Shown piece after piece: positions 14,104 through 15,634 of a stretch of 15,634 nt of DNA. The position numbers and the translations under genes are program-made. Origin of the DNA: JAUNST01 sp964452285 (GTDB taxonomy: Bacteria; Patescibacteriota; Microgenomatia; UBA1400; PJMF01); NCBI GenBank assembly GCA_964452285.1, contig CAYVKW010000025.1, positions 1 to 15,634 on the forward strand, written 5' to 3'. The notes beneath the pieces are model-generated. The model was given only the letters and a program-made list of their open reading frames with translations, was not told the DNA's origin and made no database searches. How positions within the stretch are numbered: the stretch's first letter is position 1; every line of letters starts with the position of its first letter.

Positions 14104-14532
14104 TTAATCTCTCATCAGTACTCCGTTGGCATCTTTAGTATAGCCTCCGCTCTGTGTTAAAATCAGAATTCCTTCGATAAAAGCCCAAATTTGCACTACC
14201 CCTGTCAATAAACCGCAAGTTAAAATTCCACCTACCGTTGCCAATAACAATTGCGTCAAACCTAAACCATTTTTACCTAAATAAAAATTATGAATCCCCA
14301 AAGTCCCAAGAAAAATCGCCAATAAAGCTGCCACTAAACGTGATTTCGGTTCACCCGCTATTACTTTTGTTTGCGCCTTCACGTTGCCAGCAACCACTTG
14401 AGTTTGTTTTGTTCTTTTTGTTCCGGCGCCCCTTCTCGCCGCCGTTTTATTAGTCACTGTTTTCTTTGCCTCCACCTTTTGCGCTTTTTGCGTTTGCGTC
14501 TTCACTTTTTTGGTCGTTTTTGCAGTTGTCAT
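14104..14532 (-). CDS. TM2-domain membrane protein with basic N-terminal tail, 142 aa
   Basis: The C-terminal half (residues 63-127) is a TM2 domain: two helices joined by a short turn, with the hallmark GIHNFYLGKNGLG (79-91) and a W..IEG segment. The function of the domain in bacteria is unknown. Residues 1-60 are a low-complexity Lys/Thr/Ala/Gln/Val tail that is strongly basic and probably disordered, able to bind acidic lipid, nucleic acid or cell-wall polymer. The start has AAGGGA 4 nt upstream. It precedes the DUF2752 gene by 26 bp; as I recall the two families are often neighbours, which suggests a common membrane function. Confidence 0.88.
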   Translation of the reverse strand: MTTAKTTKKVKTQTQKAQKVEAKKTVTNKTAARRGAGTKRTKQTQVVAGNVKAQTKVIAGEPKSRLVAALLAIFLGTLGIHNFYLGKNGLGLTQLLLATVGGILTCGLLTGVVQIWAFIEGILILTQSGGYTKDANGVLMRD

Positions 14533-14571
14533 ATTTCCCTTCTATCTTTTATTCATTAATTTCTTATTTTC

Positions 14572-14580
14572 ATTATAACA
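14572..14580 (-). promoter_or_regulatory. Extended -10 promoter of the TM2-DUF2752 operon
   Basis: The minus strand reads TGTTATAAT (14580-14572). Transcription should begin near 14565, giving a 33-nt leader with an AAGGGA ribosome site before the ATG at 14532. Confidence 0.65.
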
Positions 14581-14626
14581 TCAAATTTTAAAACCTTACA
14601 ATTTACGCTCAAGTTATCTATATTCT

Positions 14627-14660
14627 AAAGTGTAAGCTTCACCGACGAATCTTACACTTT
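14627..14660. repeat. Stable hairpin in the rarA/TM2 gap
   Basis: AAAGTGTAAG (14627-14636) and CTTACACTTT (14651-14660) are perfect reverse complements. After a one-base mismatch, TTC/GAA add three pairs around an ACCGAC loop. Neither side has a strong T-run. It may be a mRNA 3' end, a protein site or part of a small RNA. Confidence 0.6.
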
Positions 14661-14716
14661 TACATAAAAAACAGACAAATTTTCTACCTTTCTTCAAAAG
14701 TTATCTTTTTTGCCAT

Positions 14717-14742
14717 ATCCGGATTATTGTACTGTCCGGATT
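14717..14742. repeat. Paired TCCGGATT motifs
   Basis: TCCGGATT occurs at 14718-14725 and again at 14735-14742, 17 bp apart. Because TCCGGA is itself palindromic, ATCCGGA (14717-14723) and TCCGGAT (14735-14741) can also pair as a 7-bp hairpin. The spacing suits binding of a protein on roughly one face of the helix, or a hairpin. Confidence 0.45.
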
Positions 14743-14797
14743 CGTTTTAGAACCTACTATACTAATTAAATTTGCTGCTATACTTTATTTGGTCCTA

Positions 14798-14846
14798 TAT
14801 TCCCAAATGTATGTGAACCTCTGTATTCCCAAATGCATGTGAACTT
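14798..14846. repeat. Two-copy 23-bp tandem direct repeat
   Basis: Copy 1 (14798-14820) and copy 2 (14824-14846) share TATTCCCAAATG, one variable base, ATGTGAAC, one variable base and T, with only two mismatches and a 26-bp period. The array ends 5 bp before the rarA stop codon. The surrounding 14533-14851 gap (319 bp) holds this repeat, the two hairpins and the TM2 promoter; no gene was found in it. Confidence 0.75.
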
Positions 14847-14851
14847 ATCCA

Positions 14852-15634
14852 TTATTTAATTTTCAAATACTTTTTCCCTGCCAATTTTTCCGGCAGATAA
14901 GATTTTTTTGCATCATTATATTTCTCATAGTCTTTACCATAGCCTAAGCCTTTCATCAGTTTCGTTTCTGGATTTCGCAAGTACAAAGGAATTGGCAAAT
15001 TGCCAGTTTTCTCCACCTCTCGTAAAGCTTCGAAATAAGCATCATGCGCGCTGCGATCTTTTTTGCAGCGCGCTAAATACGCCACTCCGTGCGCCAGATT
15101 AATTTGTGCCTCTGGCAAACCAATATTATGCACCGCCTGAAACACTTGATTTGCTACCACTAAAGCCGTTGGCACCGCTAGACCCACGTCTTCACTGGCA
15201 AAAATAATCATTCTTCTCGCGATAAATTCTGGCTGTTCGCCATTCTTGATCATTCTGGCACAATAATAAAGCGCCGCATCAACTTCACCCGCCCTCATTG
15301 ACTTGATAAAAGCGCTAATCGTATCGTAATGTTCGTCGCCAGCTTTGTCATAACGCAAAGTCGAATTCGCGCTCGCTTTGATGTTTTCCAAATCTAAATT
15401 GTGAAAAGTCACAAAGGTTTGATCTAAAATATTAAGCAATTGTCTGGCATCGCCATTAGCATAAGCCAATAACCACTCTTTAGTTTTCGGCAGCAATTTG
15501 ACTTTCTTGTTTGTTAGTTTGAAATAGGAGACTGCTTTCTCTAATACTAAAGTCAAATCCTCTTCGCTTAAGGTTTCAAAAACATAAACTCGACAGCGCG
15601 ACAGCAAAGCGTTATTAATCGTAAAACTCGGATT
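14852..15634 (-). CDS. rarA: Replication-associated recombination protein A (partial, C-terminal 260 aa)
   Basis: RarA/MgsA is an AAA+ ATPase acting at stalled replication forks. Only the C-terminal part is in the window; the frame is open to the last base, starting NPSF..LLSRCRV, the end of the ATPase core. The AAA+ lid with sensor-2 NGDARQLLNIL follows, then the family-specific C-terminal tetramerisation domain: DEHYDTISAFIKSMR, ALYYCARMI, GEQPEFIARRMIIFASEDVGLA, and the closing AHDAYFEALREVEKTGNLPIPLYLRN with LGYGKDYEKYND. The C-terminus is complete. The catalytic Walker motifs lie outside the window. A GC-rich hairpin is embedded at 15046-15073. Confidence 0.93.
   Translation of the reverse strand, partial: NPSFTINNALLSRCRVYVFETLSEEDLTLVLEKAVSYFKLTNKKVKLLPKTKEWLLAYANGDARQLLNILDQTFVTFHNLDLENIKASANSTLRYDKAGDEHYDTISAFIKSMRAGEVDAALYYCARMIKNGEQPEFIARRMIIFASEDVGLAVPTALVVANQVFQAVHNIGLPEAQINLAHGVAYLARCKKDRSAHDAYFEALREVEKTGNLPIPLYLRNPETKLMKGLGYGKDYEKYNDAKKSYLPEKLAGKKYLKIK
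15046..15073 (-). repeat. GC-rich hairpin inside rarA
   Basis: GCGCGCTGC (15046-15054) and GCAGCGCGC (15065-15073) are perfect reverse complements, extended by one wobble and one A-T pair around a small T-rich loop. A stem this rich in G and C is unusual in such an AT-rich sequence. Confidence 0.7.

Noticed and set aside
14798..14846. CRISPR array
   Set aside because: Only two copies with a 3-bp spacer; no cas genes and no unique spacers.
14843..14853. DnaA box-like TTATCCATT
   Set aside because: A single imperfect match with no cluster and no origin-associated genes nearby.

Overview
The window is compact, AT-rich bacterial chromosome. Genes are packed closely, gaps are short, and most of the sequence is core housekeeping. 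Several proteins (RpoB, RpoC, IscS, Tgt) keep their catalytic residues but depart from motifs that are nearly invariant in well-studied bacteria. Together with the mix of leaderless and Shine-Dalgarno-led genes, this suggests a deep-branching, reduced-genome lineage such as the Candidate Phyla Radiation (Patescibacteria). That placement is an inference. UGA works as a stop (the gene at 838-1227 ends in UGA just before a hairpin), so the UGA-glycine code of Gracilibacteria/SR1 is not in use.

Layout, left to right. (1) 1-836, plus strand: the tail of an unidentified gene, rdgB (a house-cleaning nucleotide pyrophosphatase), tRNA-Gly(UCC) with its own extended -10 promoter, and an intrinsic terminator. 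(2) 838-1620: an orphan cytosolic protein and a small two-helix membrane protein, transcribed divergently across a 12-bp palindrome; the membrane protein gene looks leaderless. (3) 1650-10596, minus strand: rpoB, rpoC, iscS and iscU, read in that order as one tight cluster. The 327-bp rpoB leader holds a promoter, a terminator-like hairpin and a hairpin that displays the ribosome binding site. IscS starts at a TTG inside the end of rpoC, and iscS overlaps iscU. RNA polymerase and the sulfur-mobilising/Fe-S scaffold machinery are therefore co-transcribed. (4) 10924-12470, minus strand: a TPM-domain membrane protein with a zinc ribbon and Gly/Ser tail, then LemA. Back to back with them on the plus strand is tRNA-Glu(CUC). 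(5) 12671-14532, minus strand: tgt (tRNA-guanine transglycosylase), a DUF2752 membrane protein and a TM2-domain membrane protein. (6) 14533-14851: a repeat-rich intergenic region with two hairpins and a 23-bp tandem repeat. (7) 14852-15634: the C-terminal part of rarA/mgsA, running off the window.

Two patterns stand out. First, promoters are dominated by an extended -10 (TGN-TATAAT) without a good -35, and for three genes (84-aa protein, TPM protein, tgt) the -10 lies so close to the start codon that the mRNA should be leaderless or nearly so. Second, unrelated coding sequences (rdgB, iscU, iscS, rpoC 3' end, tgt, rarA) contain long, mostly perfect inverted repeats that would form stable hairpins inside the mRNA. 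Two of them bracket the TTG start of iscS at the rpoC/iscS junction, which makes them candidates for processing or differential-expression signals. No mobile element, CRISPR array or defence system was found.
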